Source of the DNA: Prevotella sp. CAG:485
Lineage (GTDB): Bacteria > Bacteroidota > Bacteroidia > Bacteroidales > Muribaculaceae
Direction of reading: 5' to 3'
Assembly (NCBI GenBank): GCA_000437495.1
Contig: FR897816.1
Span: 10,465-33,539, forward strand
Length of the DNA: 23,075 bases
Part shown: positions 23,069 through 23,075 of the stretch, one piece after another
How the letters are laid out: each line of letters opens with the position of its first letter
How positions within the stretch are numbered: position 1 is the stretch's first letter
The notes under the pieces: model-generated
What the model saw: only the letters and a program-made list of their open reading frames with translations
Databases searched by the model: none
Told to the model about the DNA's origin: nothing
Program-made: the position numbers and the translations under genes

Positions 23069-23075
23069 CGGATTC

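Larger units (their letters stand above)
22704..23075. other. Gene-free right edge with inverted repeats
   Basis: No credible coding frame is present on either strand. The stretch contains a long imperfect inverted repeat (22780-22868), a T-rich section (22890-22945) and a short perfect palindrome (23048-23068). No TAnnTTTG element is seen upstream of the minus-strand operon. On the plus strand TTACTTTG (22936-22943) is a weak -7 look-alike that could serve a gene beyond the window. Confidence 0.6.

Noticed and set aside
1..23075. CRISPR array, tRNA, rRNA, phage or transposase genes
   Set aside because: No regularly spaced repeats, tRNA-like cloverleaf, rRNA segment or recombinase motif was found on reading both strands.

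Overview
The window looks like a chromosomal segment of a Bacteroidales bacterium, most likely a gut lineage such as Muribaculaceae. This is inferred from three things. Protein content: a GLUG-repeat surface protein, a DUF4421-type outer-membrane protein, Bacteroidetes-style lipoproteins and sorting-domain-like C-termini. Moderately high GC. Repeated matches to the Bacteroidetes promoter pattern (TTTG, 19-20 nt, TAnnTTTG). No rRNA, tRNA, CRISPR array, phage gene or intact transposase was seen.

Left part (1-6700): the 3' end of a giant secreted GLUG-repeat protein with its own terminator. Next comes a nested palindromic repeat element containing a 51-bp tandem duplication. Then come two minus-strand lipoprotein genes. 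The first is closed by a TAA, yet its frame stays open to an ATGA overlap with the second. An AT-rich stretch of about 500 bp with no convincing gene follows.

Middle (6703-14657): a minus-strand operon of two rhomboid proteases and a membrane-anchored endonuclease/exonuclease/phosphatase protein has a clear promoter at 9415-9446. An MFS transporter is translationally coupled to a family 2 glycosyltransferase. The glycosyltransferase diverges from mltG (cell-wall lytic transglycosylase) across a compact intergenic region whose two promoters put the start codons almost at the transcript 5' ends. After mltG come a DUF2007 protein, a tiny secreted protein that is little more than a sorting-type domain, and a DUF4421 outer-membrane protein.

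A gene-poor stretch of about 820 bp (14658-15480) is the most unusual part. It holds a candidate minus-strand small RNA of about 170 nt with promoter-like element and intrinsic terminator. It also holds two overlapping tiny basic ORFs with a strong Shine-Dalgarno, and a long structured leader that precedes a 55-residue 2[4Fe-4S] ferredoxin gene. Three AAGGAGG motifs fall within about 460 bp here.

Right part (15817-23075): a family 2 glycosyltransferase and an AraC-type regulator lie on the plus strand. Facing them is a minus-strand operon: a DUF6056-like membrane protein, an eIF1/SUI1-family factor and a large UvrD/RecB-type helicase whose C-terminal nuclease motif looks degenerate. The right edge is non-coding and holds a long imperfect inverted repeat and a short perfect palindrome.
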